Of a stretch of 64,000 bases of DNA, positions 17,384 to 26,966 are shown piece by piece (the first letter of the stretch is position 1; each line of letters opens with the position of its first letter). The notes beneath the pieces were generated by a model. That model searched no databases and had not been told where the DNA came from. It saw nothing but the letters and a program-made list of their open reading frames with translations. This DNA is from an uncultured Lachnospiraceae bacterium (lineage in GTDB: Bacteria > Bacillota > Clostridia > Lachnospirales > Lachnospiraceae), in assembly GCA_910585345.1 (NCBI GenBank), contig CAJUDS010000001.1, positions 439,758-503,757 on the forward strand. The letters run 5' to 3'. A program made the position numbers and the translations under genes.

Positions 17384-19198
17384 TTATCCTTTTTCCGACT
17401 GATAAACCTGTATGGAACGTGCGCCTGCCATGACGGCGCTGGCAGCCGCTTTTTCCGTATCTTCATCTTCATATACAGTATATGCCAAGGACACTGCCGT
17501 ATCCATGCAAAGCCGCCATATCTTTCCTTTGGGCAGCTTGGGAAGAGCAAACTCATGAGGCTCCCAGTGCATATTATATGCCACGTAAAAATCTGCATCC
17601 TCTCCTCCATCCTGCCCTTTTGCATATTTTCCGCAGTACAGTACCCCGACATGCCGGCTGTTATACGAAAGCGCAGGCTTCCATGCCTCTTCCCCATGAA
17701 AAGAAATGTCAGGACTGCCGCATCCCAGATAATCTATCCCCTTCAGCATTTGCTCCCGATGGAATACGCCGTGTTTTTTTCTGAAAGAAATCAGCCTTTT
17801 CGTATACTCATAAAAATCCCGGTTCGCTTTCAACAACTTCCAATCCAGCCACGTAACCCCATTGTCCTGGCAATACGGATTATTGTTTCCCTTCTGCGTC
17901 TGTCCAAACTCGTCTCCGCTCTGCAGGTAAGGCGTACCCTGGGACAGCAGTACAAGCGCAAGCGCATTTCTCATCTGCTGCCAACGTAAGAGCTGAATCG
18001 ACCGTTTCCTTGTTTTTCCTTCCACACCGCAGTTCCAACTGCAGTTATAATCGCTGCCGTCCTGGTTTTCTTCTCCGTTTTCCTCATTGTGCTTTCTCTC
18101 ATAGGAAACAAGATCCTGCAGCGTAAATCCGCCATACCCTGAAATCGCGTTCACAACTCCGGCCCGCTGCAGATTGTCGCGCACATGGAAAAGCATAGCC
18201 TCAAGACAACCCTCATCCCCTTTTAATGCCTTTCGCATCGCATACGTAAAATCTTCTCTCCATAGAGCCAGATTTTTCTGGTAAACAGTTCCTTTACAAG
18301 GATAAATCTCATCCAAAGGAAACGAAGTGCAGATCAGTTTTGTTTCCTTAAAAAAAGGATCTGTCCCCAGCATCACAACCGGCGCCTGCCCGCCGATCAG
18401 ATGAAAACCGTCAATATGATATTCTTCTACCCAATACCGCAGAATATCCGGTATCTCGCTGCATTTGTCCTGCCCGGAAAACCAAAACTGCATCCATACT
18501 TCAATCCCCGCTTTGTGCAGCGATTTCACCATATCTTTCATTTCAGCCGTAGCGTCTATGTCATAGGCATAAGCGCTTTTGGGGGCGTAATAATATCCTT
18601 CTTTAAACCCCCAGTAATTGATCTTTGTTTCCGCTTCCTTCTGATAAGTCCCTTCCGTTTTTTCTATTTCATCAAATTCATAGGCAGGCATCAACTCAAC
18701 CGCCGTAACACCCAGTTCCTTCAAGTACGATAATTTTTCCCGGATTCCGGCGAACGTTCCTTTTTTTCGCACCCCCGAAGAACTGTGTTTTGTAAAACCG
18801 CGTACATGCAGGCCATAAACCACAGTCTCACTGTACAAGTGCCTGAGCGGCATATCATCCTCCCAATCGTATGCCCTGCCTGCAAACAAATAACGAACCG
18901 CCTCTTTTTCCTTTCCATAACGGCGCATGCCAGCTATAGCCCTTGCATACGGATCCGCAATTTCCTTTCCGTCCGCATAATAACAATATCCGTCTGCTCC
19001 TTCCGGAAGCCCCTCCAAAATAACGGAATACATCGCTCCCTGCCGAAATCCCGGCGGCACGGGAAACCGCGCCAGCTCCTTTTCCCCATGAAAAATCCCA
19101 ATTGCAATCTCTTCTGTCGGCTGTTCTATTTTAAATACAAACTGTACTCCCCCGTCTGTTACTGTTACACCTTTTGGATAATAACTTCCTTTCCTCAT
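17384..19198 (-). CDS. GH13 GlgX/isoamylase-like protein with degenerate catalytic sites (probable pseudoenzyme)
   Basis: 604 residues. The N-terminal CBM48-like beta domain (about 1-100) and the C-terminal half (NCSWNCGVEG, QGTPYLQSGDEFGQTQKGNN, YCQDNGVTWLDW) follow GlgX/type I debranching enzymes closely. The four catalytic regions do not. Region I (DVVxNH) is replaced by WMQFWFSG (about 236). Region II GFRFD is GFHLIGG (about 265), losing the Asp nucleophile and the Arg. Region III loses its acid Glu (ICTSFPLDEIY, about 291). Region IV TAHDGFTL reads ISGYGGFTL (about 352). The stretch between regions I and II is also much shorter than usual. The ORF is intact, so it may be a glucan-binding or regulatory protein rather than a decaying gene. 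Active debranching is unlikely. Confidence 0.85.
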   Translation of the reverse strand: MRKGSYYPKGVTVTDGGVQFVFKIEQPTEEIAIGIFHGEKELARFPVPPGFRQGAMYSVILEGLPEGADGYCYYADGKEIADPYARAIAGMRRYGKEKEAVRYLFAGRAYDWEDDMPLRHLYSETVVYGLHVRGFTKHSSSGVRKKGTFAGIREKLSYLKELGVTAVELMPAYEFDEIEKTEGTYQKEAETKINYWGFKEGYYYAPKSAYAYDIDATAEMKDMVKSLHKAGIEVWMQFWFSGQDKCSEIPDILRYWVEEYHIDGFHLIGGQAPVVMLGTDPFFKETKLICTSFPLDEIYPCKGTVYQKNLALWREDFTYAMRKALKGDEGCLEAMLFHVRDNLQRAGVVNAISGYGGFTLQDLVSYERKHNEENGEENQDGSDYNCSWNCGVEGKTRKRSIQLLRWQQMRNALALVLLSQGTPYLQSGDEFGQTQKGNNNPYCQDNGVTWLDWKLLKANRDFYEYTKRLISFRKKHGVFHREQMLKGIDYLGCGSPDISFHGEEAWKPALSYNSRHVGVLYCGKYAKGQDGGEDADFYVAYNMHWEPHEFALPKLPKGKIWRLCMDTAVSLAYTVYEDEDTEKAAASAVMAGARSIQVYQSEKG

Positions 19199-19371
19199 GC
19201 ATGCCTTCCTTCTCTAGTAATCTCTGTTATTAAAGTACTTATCTCCATTTTTGATGTGATGTTACCGCAGCGCTCATGGAAAGAACCTGCGGCTTTTTCA
19301 TAGCTTTTGTGAACATTATAACATGTCTTTCTTCAATATGCGATCATTTTATACAATAGTTTTCCCCGTAC

Positions 19372-19400
19372 TTTACATTTTTTCATTCTTTTTGTACAAT
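19372..19400 (+). promoter_or_regulatory. Promoter of the DUF1292 gene
   Basis: TTTACA (19372-19377), 17-bp spacer, TACAAT (19395-19400). The predicted start site is near 19407, followed by AGGAAGG and ATG 19444. Confidence 0.65.
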
Positions 19401-19443
19401 AGAAAGGAAATCGAAATTTACGAACCGAAAGGAAGGTATCATT

Positions 19444-19767
19444 ATGGGGAATAAAAATGAACCGGATGAAGAAATGACTGTTGAGCTTGAATTGGAAGAC
19501 GGCTCCAAAGTAAACTGCGCCATTGTCACGATCCTGACAGTCCGCGAGCAGGACTATATCGCTCTTCTCCCTCTGGATGAAAAAGGGGAGAATACCGACG
19601 GAGAAGTATGGTTCTACCGTTATTATGAAGACGAAGTCGATCCCGACATAGAGCCTAAGCTGAGCTACATTGAAGACGAAGAAGAATATGAGATTGTTGC
19701 GGATGCTTTTGACGAATATCTGGACCGTGCGGAATATGATGAAATTGCAGGTGAAAAAGACTTCTAA
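19444..19767 (+). CDS. DUF1292 domain protein (YrzB-like)
   Basis: A 107-residue, strongly acidic protein with the DUF1292 core (MTVELELEDGSKVNCAIV, YIALLPLDE, WFYRYYED, LSYIEDEEEYEIVADAFDEYL). Family members are widespread small Firmicutes proteins of unknown function, often near the ruvX/yrzL genes. That neighbourhood is absent here, as this copy stands alone with its own promoter and a terminator. Confidence 0.85.
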   Translation: MGNKNEPDEEMTVELELEDGSKVNCAIVTILTVREQDYIALLPLDEKGENTDGEVWFYRYYEDEVDPDIEPKLSYIEDEEEYEIVADAFDEYLDRAEYDEIAGEKDF

Positions 19768-19792
19768 AAACGCAATACATGTGGATAATCCA

Positions 19793-21646
19793 TTAGTTCA
19801 TCAATGGTTTCAAGAACCGGGACGCCAGTTCCGGTTCTTCTTTTGTCCCTGCCGTATAATAGAGATACAGTTTTTCTCTGGCACGGGTCATGGCCACATA
19901 AAACATCCGTCTCTCTTCTTCTATCTGTTTTTCAGAAACCGCCTTTTTATGCGGCACAATGCCTTCATTCAAATCCGGCAGAATCACATAGTCAAATTCC
20001 AATCCTTTCGACCCGTGATAGGTCAGAATACGAACGCCGCCCCGTTGCAGGTTTCCTGCACGCTGTTTCCCATCATTTTCCTTTTTTTCCTGCAAATGCC
20101 GTTCCCATTCCGCTAACCCCGACACCCGGCCCGCAAGCGTCTGTAACCGTAAAAGCGTCTCCATACATTCTTCCAGCGCCGCGCCTTTATGCTCGCTTCG
20201 CAAAAACGCCTCATATCCCATGCCCTTGCGGATATACATCAGCGCCGCATAAAGTTTCATTCCGCCCACCATGCGGCAGTCCTTTTCCAGCTTCTGTATA
20301 TTCCGCATAATATCTTTGTCATAAGAATGATAGGTCAGCAGTTCCCCGAAACTAACTGTCTCCTGGCTGCATCCCGCCCTGTCAATTCCTCTATCCGGAC
20401 GGTTCATAATCTTATAAAAATTTTTCCTTGTCCGCTCTCCGTAAATAAAATGCAAATAAGCTGTAATGTCATCCATTATGAAATGGAAATCCCTGTTCTT
20501 CGCTCTATCCATACGCACACTCGGAATCCGGCCCCGTTCCAAAAGCGCTGCCAGCGCATCCGCATCCGCGCTCTTGCGAAACAGAACGGCGGACTCGGAT
20601 AATTTGTTCTCTCTCAGCAGGCCTCTTAGCAGTTCCACAATTTCCCTGTTTTGTATGGTACGGTCGAAAAATCCCCTACAGTATACTTCTTTCTGCCCCG
20701 ACGCTTCTCTTGCCGCAGTCTGCATTTTCATAAATCTGTCTTTGTTTTGGGCGATTACTTTCCCCGATGCCTGTATTATACCCGGCCTGCTGCGGTAATT
20801 CATTTCCAAAAAAATCTGTTTCGTCTCCGGAAACCGTTTCGAAAAAGACAACATACTCTCTGTTCCGGCGCCGCGAAAGCCATAAATGGACTGGTCGTCG
20901 TCTCCCACCAAAAACAAATTATTTTCCGAAGCCGCCAGCAGAAACAAAATCTTTTCCTGTATCGGCGCAATATCCTGATACTCGTCCGCCAAAATATAGC
21001 GGCATCTTCGCCGCCATATCTGCAGGATATCAGGCCGCTTTTGAAGCAGTTGCAGACATTCATACGCCATATCGTCAAAATCCAGTTTCCCTTTTTCTCT
21101 GCACAGCTGCCGGTATTTGCGAAAGATACTGTCCATCTGCTGCGGTGGCAGCGAACCTCCTGACAGAGCCCCTTCTCCCTTGCCGACTGCCAAAAGGCTG
21201 CCTTCTGCGCTCCCTTGGTTCTTGACTCTGCTGATAGCTGTCAGAACAGAATCCGCCAGCTCCTCACTGACACGCTCCTGGCGCAGAATCCGCCGTATAT
21301 AATCCTGTTTTTCTTTTTCCTGTATTACGATAAGGGGAATTTTCGCATGTTCTCTTAAGATATGATAATAAACCGCATGAAACGTACCGAAACGAACCGG
21401 ACGGTCAACCCGCGCCAACGCCCGAAATCTTTGCTGCATTTCCCGGGCGGCAGCTTTTGTAAATGTGACCACCAGAATTTCTTCCGGCGGAATATGAAGT
21501 GAATCTGTCAGATATTGAAGCCTTTTGGTAATGACAGTGGTTTTGCCACTGCCCGGACCTGCCAGCACAAGTGCAGGTCCGGTATTGTGGCAGATCGCCT
21601 CCCGCTGGGAAACATTAAATGTCCGCAGATCCCACTTGTCCTGCAA
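19793..21646 (-). CDS. UvrD/Rep-type SF1A DNA helicase (short form)
   Basis: A 617-residue 3'-5' helicase. In order: Q-motif region (NVSQREAI), Walker A GPGSGKTT, motif Ia VTFTKAAAREM, motif II ILADEYQD, motif III GDDDQSIYGFRG, motif IV MNYRSRPGI, motif V TYHGSKGLEFDYVI and motif VI VAMTRAREKLYLYY. It is about 100 residues shorter than PcrA/UvrD. The start is uncertain. The reading frame is open far into gltX, but no ATG lies near the Q motif, and a TTG at 21646 places the start where family members begin. That gives a 32-bp overlap with gltX and likely coupling. Last gene of the hydrogenase-gltX-helicase run. Confidence 0.82.
   Translation of the reverse strand: MQDKWDLRTFNVSQREAICHNTGPALVLAGPGSGKTTVITKRLQYLTDSLHIPPEEILVVTFTKAAAREMQQRFRALARVDRPVRFGTFHAVYYHILREHAKIPLIVIQEKEKQDYIRRILRQERVSEELADSVLTAISRVKNQGSAEGSLLAVGKGEGALSGGSLPPQQMDSIFRKYRQLCREKGKLDFDDMAYECLQLLQKRPDILQIWRRRCRYILADEYQDIAPIQEKILFLLAASENNLFLVGDDDQSIYGFRGAGTESMLSFSKRFPETKQIFLEMNYRSRPGIIQASGKVIAQNKDRFMKMQTAAREASGQKEVYCRGFFDRTIQNREIVELLRGLLRENKLSESAVLFRKSADADALAALLERGRIPSVRMDRAKNRDFHFIMDDITAYLHFIYGERTRKNFYKIMNRPDRGIDRAGCSQETVSFGELLTYHSYDKDIMRNIQKLEKDCRMVGGMKLYAALMYIRKGMGYEAFLRSEHKGAALEECMETLLRLQTLAGRVSGLAEWERHLQEKKENDGKQRAGNLQRGGVRILTYHGSKGLEFDYVILPDLNEGIVPHKKAVSEKQIEEERRMFYVAMTRAREKLYLYYTAGTKEEPELASRFLKPLMN
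19812..19843 (+). terminator. Terminator of the DUF1292 gene, inside the helicase 3' end
   Basis: AAGAACCGG / CCGGTTCTT stem, 10-nt loop, then CTTTTG. It lies within the last codons of the convergent helicase gene, so the coding sequence doubles as a terminator. Confidence 0.65.
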
Positions 21647-23087
21647 GCAGCGTAATGCCTTTGCGGATTCTGCGCAAAGACTCTTCCTTTCCCAGTATCT
21701 CCATAATCTCCGTTGCCCCCGCGGGTGTCGTCTGCTTTCCGGATACTGCCGTCCGTACCGGCCACATAGCATATCCGTTCTTGCAGCCCTTCTTTTCCAC
21801 GTAGCCGCGCAGCGTTTCATACAAAGCGTCATTGCTGTAATCTTCCTGGGCTTCAAAAACAGGAAGCAGCTCCCGCAGCACTTCCAGAGAGGATTCTTTT
21901 GTCGTCTTCATCTTCTTATGGCAATACATTTCCGGATCATATTCCGGCAATCCCCGAAAGAACTCCACCATCTCTCTGATATCCGGAAAAGTTTCGATTC
22001 TTGTTTTTACCATCGCCGCAATCTTCGGCAAATCCAGGCCGCTTCCCAACACTTCCCGCAGATAAGGCAGCGCCTTTTCATAAAACGCATCAAATTCCAT
22101 CGCCTTAATATATTCGCCGTTCATCCATCGCAATTTTGTATAATCGAACACAGCCGGAGATTTCGACAGATGATGGTAGTCAAATGTCTCCACAAGTTCC
22201 TGTAAGGAAAAAATCTCTCTGTTATCCGATGGACTCCATCCAAGCAGCGCCACAAAATTGACTATGGCTTCCGTCAAAAATCCCTGATCCACAAGATCCT
22301 CATACGAGGAATGCCCGCATCGTTTGGAAAGTTTTTGATGCGCTTCGTCGGTAATCAAGGGGCAGTGCACATAAACCGGAACCTGCCAGCCAAATGCTTC
22401 ATACAGTCTGTTATACTTGGGGGAGGAAGAAAGATACTCATTTCCTCTTACTACATGGGTAATTCCCATCAGATGATCATCTACCACATTGGCGAAATTA
22501 TAGGTCGGATACCCGTCCGATTTGATCAATATCATATCGTCCAGCTCCGCATTGCTCACTGTTATATCTCCGTAAATCTCATCCTGAAACGTAGTAACGC
22601 CCTCGGTCGGATTATTCTGCCTGATCACATAAGGAACACCGGCCGCCAGTTTTTCTTCAATCTCTTCCTGTGAAAGAGACAGGCAGTGCTTGTCATAAAT
22701 ATTAATTTCCTTGCCGTCAATTGTTCTCGTCAGTGTCGCCAGCCTTTCTTTATCACAGAAACAATAATAGGCCTGGCCTTTTGCAATCAGCTCTCTGGCA
22801 TACTGCAGATAAATTCCCTGCGCCTGCCTCTCGCTCTGTACATAAGGTCCCACACCCCCATCTTTGTCAGGCCCTTCGTCATGTACAAGACCCGTCTTTT
22901 GCAGCGTGCGGTAAATGATATCCACGGCGCCTTCCACAAGCCGCTCCTGGTCCGTATCCTCAATACGCAGGATAAAATCTCCGCCCTCATGCCTGGCAAT
23001 CAGATAGGCATACAAAGCCGTTCTGAGATTTCCAACATGCATACGCCCTGTGGGACTGGGGGCAAATCTGGTTCTGATCTTTGTCAT
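21615..23087 (-). CDS. gltX: Glutamyl-tRNA synthetase
   Basis: A 490-residue class I synthetase. The HIGH-type motif is PSPTGRMHVGNLRTAL and the KMSKS-type loop is KLSKRCGHSSYEDLVD. The catalytic region GITHVVRGNEYLSSSPKYNRLYEAFGW is conserved. It charges tRNA-Glu, and in many Clostridia also mischarges tRNA-Gln for GatCAB, which cannot be judged here. GGAG lies 10 nt before ATG. It begins 4 bp after the hydrogenase gene. Confidence 0.95.
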   Translation of the reverse strand: MTKIRTRFAPSPTGRMHVGNLRTALYAYLIARHEGGDFILRIEDTDQERLVEGAVDIIYRTLQKTGLVHDEGPDKDGGVGPYVQSERQAQGIYLQYARELIAKGQAYYCFCDKERLATLTRTIDGKEINIYDKHCLSLSQEEIEEKLAAGVPYVIRQNNPTEGVTTFQDEIYGDITVSNAELDDMILIKSDGYPTYNFANVVDDHLMGITHVVRGNEYLSSSPKYNRLYEAFGWQVPVYVHCPLITDEAHQKLSKRCGHSSYEDLVDQGFLTEAIVNFVALLGWSPSDNREIFSLQELVETFDYHHLSKSPAVFDYTKLRWMNGEYIKAMEFDAFYEKALPYLREVLGSGLDLPKIAAMVKTRIETFPDIREMVEFFRGLPEYDPEMYCHKKMKTTKESSLEVLRELLPVFEAQEDYSNDALYETLRGYVEKKGCKNGYAMWPVRTAVSGKQTTPAGATEIMEILGKEESLRRIRKGITLLAGQVGSADI

Positions 23088-23091
23088 TTTT

Positions 23092-24588
23092 TCAGTTCTC
23101 CTCTGTCACTTCCCTGTCCGGCAGCTTATGCTTTGCCGCCGCCTTAAATTTCCCGACTTCTTTTGCCGCCTGCGGCACCGGAATATTCGTCCCCGCGCCT
23201 GCCACACAACCGCCGGGACACGCCATACCCTCGATCAGGCAGCCGTTTTTCTTGCCAACCTTTGCCAGCATCAGCATTTTCTTGCATTCTGACAGGCTCT
23301 CCGCATGCTCGATATTGACATCCACATCAGGATAATATTCCCGGATACAATCCTCAATGGCGCTGGCTACGCCGCCTGCCACACCGTATCCTCTCCCGGC
23401 CCCGGTGGCGTCCTTCATCTCGTCCAGCGCCTGCATCTCTTCCAGCAGAATCCCCTTTGCCTCGAACATGCCCGCCAGTTCCTCAAAGGTAATGACAAAA
23501 TCCACATCCGAACGGACTGTCCGTCTGGAAGCTTCCAGTTTTTTAGACGCACACGGACCGATAAATACCACGCTTGCATCCGGATGCTGCTTTTTAATCA
23601 CCCGCGCCGTCGCCACCATCGGCGTCAGCTCATTGGAAATATTGCTGATCGTTTCCGGAAAATATTTCTTGGCAAGCATGGACCAGGACGGACAGCATGA
23701 AGTCAGGAGAAACGGCAGGTTGCCTGTGGCAACTTCATGCACATAATGCTCCGCTTCCGCCATAGCTCCCATATCAGCGCCGATCGCCGTTTCATATACA
23801 TCGGCAAACCCCAACTCCTTCAAAGCCGTTTTCAGCATATCCGCCGTCACCTTCGGCCCAAACTGGCCTGCAAAAGCAGGCGCAACCTGTGCTATAATTT
23901 TTCTGCCGGACTGCATGGCGCGGATTAACTGGAAAATCTGCGATTTGTCCGCAATCGCGCCAAAAGGACAGCTCACCATGCATTGTCCGCATGATACGCA
24001 CAAATCATTATCTATTACCGCCCTGTCAGCATCATCGCTTTTGATCGCTCCTACGCCGCACGCGGCAGCGCAGGGCCGCACCTGGTGGGAAATGGCGTCA
24101 TATGGACAGACTGCCTTGCATTTCCCGCATTTAATACATTTTTCCTGATCAATATGGGATTTCCCGTTTACCATTGTTATGGCGCCTTTCGGGCATACTT
24201 CGTTGCACGGATGCGCCGTACAACCCATACACCGGTTAGTCACTTCATATTCATTAACCGGACAGGCGTTGCATGCGGAAGGTATCACCTGCATCAGCGG
24301 CGGTTCATAATATTTTTCATCAATATTACTTTCTTCCAAGCCCTGGGTTACATGAACCGGCACATTTTCCGGGCGCAGGCTCATACCCATCGCCAGCCGC
24401 AGTCTCTCCCGCACAATCGCACGCTCCCGGTAAACGCTCTCCCGATACGTTGATTCCGAATAATTTATAATTTTATAAGGAAGCGCCTCCATATCGTCGA
24501 TCAGATCTTCCGAATAATAGGCAAGGGAAGCAATTTCCTTAAATACACGCCGTCTGATTTTTCTAACCTGTGTTTCAATTCCTCTCAT
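23092..24588 (-). CDS. [FeFe] hydrogenase, group B-like, with ferredoxin-type clusters
   Basis: A 498-residue, probably cytoplasmic enzyme. An N-terminal helix-rich region (1-95) precedes Cys clusters for several [4Fe-4S] centres (CNACP, CMGC..HPCNEVCPKG, CIKCGKCKAVCPY, CVSCGQCMVSCPF). The H-cluster domain has L1 TSCCPSW, L2 IGPCASKKLE and L3 GMACPGGCVAGAG. These variants fit monomeric group B hydrogenases rather than group A (which has MPC..K and FMECPGGC). It would exchange electrons with ferredoxin and H2. No maturases (HydEFG) are in the window. The ATG at 24588 follows GGAGGAG. An ATG six codons upstream lacks a ribosome binding site of its own. Confidence 0.88.
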   Translation of the reverse strand: MRGIETQVRKIRRRVFKEIASLAYYSEDLIDDMEALPYKIINYSESTYRESVYRERAIVRERLRLAMGMSLRPENVPVHVTQGLEESNIDEKYYEPPLMQVIPSACNACPVNEYEVTNRCMGCTAHPCNEVCPKGAITMVNGKSHIDQEKCIKCGKCKAVCPYDAISHQVRPCAAACGVGAIKSDDADRAVIDNDLCVSCGQCMVSCPFGAIADKSQIFQLIRAMQSGRKIIAQVAPAFAGQFGPKVTADMLKTALKELGFADVYETAIGADMGAMAEAEHYVHEVATGNLPFLLTSCCPSWSMLAKKYFPETISNISNELTPMVATARVIKKQHPDASVVFIGPCASKKLEASRRTVRSDVDFVITFEELAGMFEAKGILLEEMQALDEMKDATGAGRGYGVAGGVASAIEDCIREYYPDVDVNIEHAESLSECKKMLMLAKVGKKNGCLIEGMACPGGCVAGAGTNIPVPQAAKEVGKFKAAAKHKLPDREVTEEN

Positions 24589-24735
24589 AGACTCCTCCAT
24601 TGTCATCCCGCTGTTGGGATTTTCCGCCTGCGTATGCCATACCGTTACCGTCCATGCTTCAGTCCGGGCGGCAACATACTATGTTTTATTTTCCCATAAA
24701 AAAATACGGAAATCAACCCTTTTGTTATTTTTTTA

Positions 24736-26739
24736 TCAAACGAAAAACAGACTACCGGCCTGATATACGATAACTGCAGCCATCCATGCCAACAGCAACT
24801 GAAACAATACCATCTTTACCGTAAATTTCCAGGAACCGCTCTCTTTCTTCACTGTAGCAATCGTTGCTGCACATGGCACATAAAGCAGACAAAATATCAT
24901 CAGCGCATAGGCGTTAACCGGACCAAAGCCCGGATTCTGCGCATGGATACTGCTGACAATCGTTTCCATCCCTGTCGCCGAATTGGCGTTGACAACGCCA
25001 AACAGTACTGCAAAGCTGGACACTACTACTTCCTTGGCGGAAATACCGGAAATGAGAGCCACCACAATCTGCCACATCCCCAGTCCTGCCGGAGCCAGAA
25101 CCGGCACCAGTCCCCTGCCTATCGCAGCGCCGAAACTGTCCGCCGGATTCTCTACCATCCCATGGATACCGAAATTAAGCACAAACCATATTATAATGGA
25201 AGCTATAAAAATTGTTGTGCCTGCTTTCTCCAGATAGTCTTTCAGTTTCGTCCACACATAAATGCCGATTGTCCTGGCATTAGGACGTTTGTATTCCGGC
25301 AGTTCAATCAAAAGAGAATCATTCACTTTCCCTTTTTCCAGCCCATGTACTGCAAGCGCTGTCAATATCGCCACCAGCATACCGACAACATACATCGAAA
25401 ATGCGACCGCAGACGAATGACGCGGAAAAAACATACCGGAAAAAAGCACGTATATGGGCAGTCTGGCGGAACAGGACATAAACGGCGTGATCAGCATCGT
25501 TTTACGCCTGTCGTATTCCGTCTCCAACGCGCGGGTCGCCATAATCGCCGGCACAGTACACCCAAATCCAAGTATCATCGGCAGAAATGCCTTGCCTGAC
25601 AGTCCTGCCTTTCCCATAATGCCGTCCATCACATAAGCCACCCTGGACATATAGCCGCTGTCCTCTAAAACAGCCAGCGCCAGAAACAGTATTACAATAT
25701 TGGGAATAAACGTGAGAATCCCTCCCACACCCGCAATAATGCCGTCCACCACAAGCGAAACCAGCCATGGCGCGCAATTTATGAATTTTAATGCCCCAGC
25801 CGCCTCGGCCGCAACGAACGACAGCACGGTTTCAAAACCCGCCTTCAGAAAATCCCCCACCATAAAAGTGAGAAAGAATACAAAACACATAATCAACAAA
25901 AATACCGGCACGCCCCAAATAGGATGTGTCAGCACACTGTCAATCCGGTCTGTAAATGCCGCCTTTTTTTCTTTATGAAACAGCACTTCTTTTATGATCT
26001 TTTCTATATATGCATATTTTTTCTGAATAATATCTTTCTCATAGCTCCGGTCAACCACATTGATAACCGATATCGGATGCTCTTCTCTCACATCTTCATC
26101 ATACTCGAGGAGCTTGATTGCATGCCACCTCACCGAAGAATGGTCGGGAAAACGTGCCTGCATCATCACTTCCAGCTTTGCAATCCTGCTTTCAATCTCT
26201 TCTCCATAAGTCAGAATATTGCCTGCAGGGCCTTCCTCATAATGGTGCACCACCGCATGCAGCAGGATGCCAAGGCCTGTTCTTCTCGCCGCTGATACCG
26301 ACACCACCGGAATCCCGCCCAGCATTTCCGGCAGCCTGTGCAGGTCGATTTCCATTCCCCGCTCTTCCACAATATCCATCATATTGAGCGCCAGCACTAC
26401 CGGCTTGCCCAGTTCCAGCAGCTGCAGCGTCAGATACAGATTGCGCTCCAGTGAAGAAGCGTCCACCACGTTTACAATGGCGTCAATCTCATCATCCATT
26501 ACGCACTGCCTTGTCACCTTCTCTTCTATCGTATAACAGGTGAGCGAATAAATACCCGGCGTATCTACAATTGTCAGACCACAGTCCTCATACGACGCAT
26601 AGCCTTCTTTTTTCTCCACCGTTACGCCGGGCCAGTTAGCCACCTTCAGTCTGGAACCTGTCACCGCATTAAACAGCGTCGTTTTCCCGCAGTTTGGATT
26701 CCCTACAAACGCTACCTTAATTTCTCTTTTTCCTCTCAT
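24736..26739 (-). CDS. feoB: Ferrous iron transport GTPase/permease
   Basis: A 667-residue Fe2+ importer. The N-terminal G domain has G1 GNPNCGKTT, the switch region NWPGVTVEKKEG, G3 DTPGIYSL and G4 LNMMD. A helical spacer follows. The membrane part (from about 280) contains two Gate-type regions (GFGCTVPAIMATRALE and ISAKEVVVSSFAVLFG) and about ten helices. Its start overlaps the feoA stop (ATGA). It is last in a three-gene operon. Confidence 0.95.
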   Translation of the reverse strand: MRGKREIKVAFVGNPNCGKTTLFNAVTGSRLKVANWPGVTVEKKEGYASYEDCGLTIVDTPGIYSLTCYTIEEKVTRQCVMDDEIDAIVNVVDASSLERNLYLTLQLLELGKPVVLALNMMDIVEERGMEIDLHRLPEMLGGIPVVSVSAARRTGLGILLHAVVHHYEEGPAGNILTYGEEIESRIAKLEVMMQARFPDHSSVRWHAIKLLEYDEDVREEHPISVINVVDRSYEKDIIQKKYAYIEKIIKEVLFHKEKKAAFTDRIDSVLTHPIWGVPVFLLIMCFVFFLTFMVGDFLKAGFETVLSFVAAEAAGALKFINCAPWLVSLVVDGIIAGVGGILTFIPNIVILFLALAVLEDSGYMSRVAYVMDGIMGKAGLSGKAFLPMILGFGCTVPAIMATRALETEYDRRKTMLITPFMSCSARLPIYVLFSGMFFPRHSSAVAFSMYVVGMLVAILTALAVHGLEKGKVNDSLLIELPEYKRPNARTIGIYVWTKLKDYLEKAGTTIFIASIIIWFVLNFGIHGMVENPADSFGAAIGRGLVPVLAPAGLGMWQIVVALISGISAKEVVVSSFAVLFGVVNANSATGMETIVSSIHAQNPGFGPVNAYALMIFCLLYVPCAATIATVKKESGSWKFTVKMVLFQLLLAWMAAVIVYQAGSLFFV

Positions 26740-26966
26740 CCTTCCAGTCCCTCCCTGATCTCAATGCAGGAGGAAATATGCCTGCCAAGCGCAAGTCTTG
26801 TACCTCTTACCTGAATAATCATAGCGCCTTTTTTCCTGCGGCCTAAAATTTTTACCCATGTGCCGTCATTGATGCCAAGCGCCTGCAGCCTGCGCGTCAC
26901 CGCTTCCTCTACAAAGACCCCTTCCACACGGTACGAAGCGCCTGCCTTTCCTTCATAAAGCGTCAT
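26736..26966 (-). CDS. feoA: FeoA-domain protein
   Basis: A 76-residue SH3-like FeoA protein (VTRRLQALGINDGTWVKILGRRKKGAMIIQVRGTRLALGR) that supports FeoB function. I chose ATG 26966 because it overlaps the upstream small gene by four bases (ATGA) and has GGGAG upstream. The ORF is open for 14 more codons. Confidence 0.88.
   Translation of the reverse strand: MTLYEGKAGASYRVEGVFVEEAVTRRLQALGINDGTWVKILGRRKKGAMIIQVRGTRLALGRHISSCIEIREGLEG

Noticed and set aside
19265..19300. Terminator-like stem CCGCAG...CTGCGG followed by T run, plus strand
   Set aside because: The loop is long (about 16 nt), there is no upstream plus-strand gene to terminate, and I could not support a small RNA.
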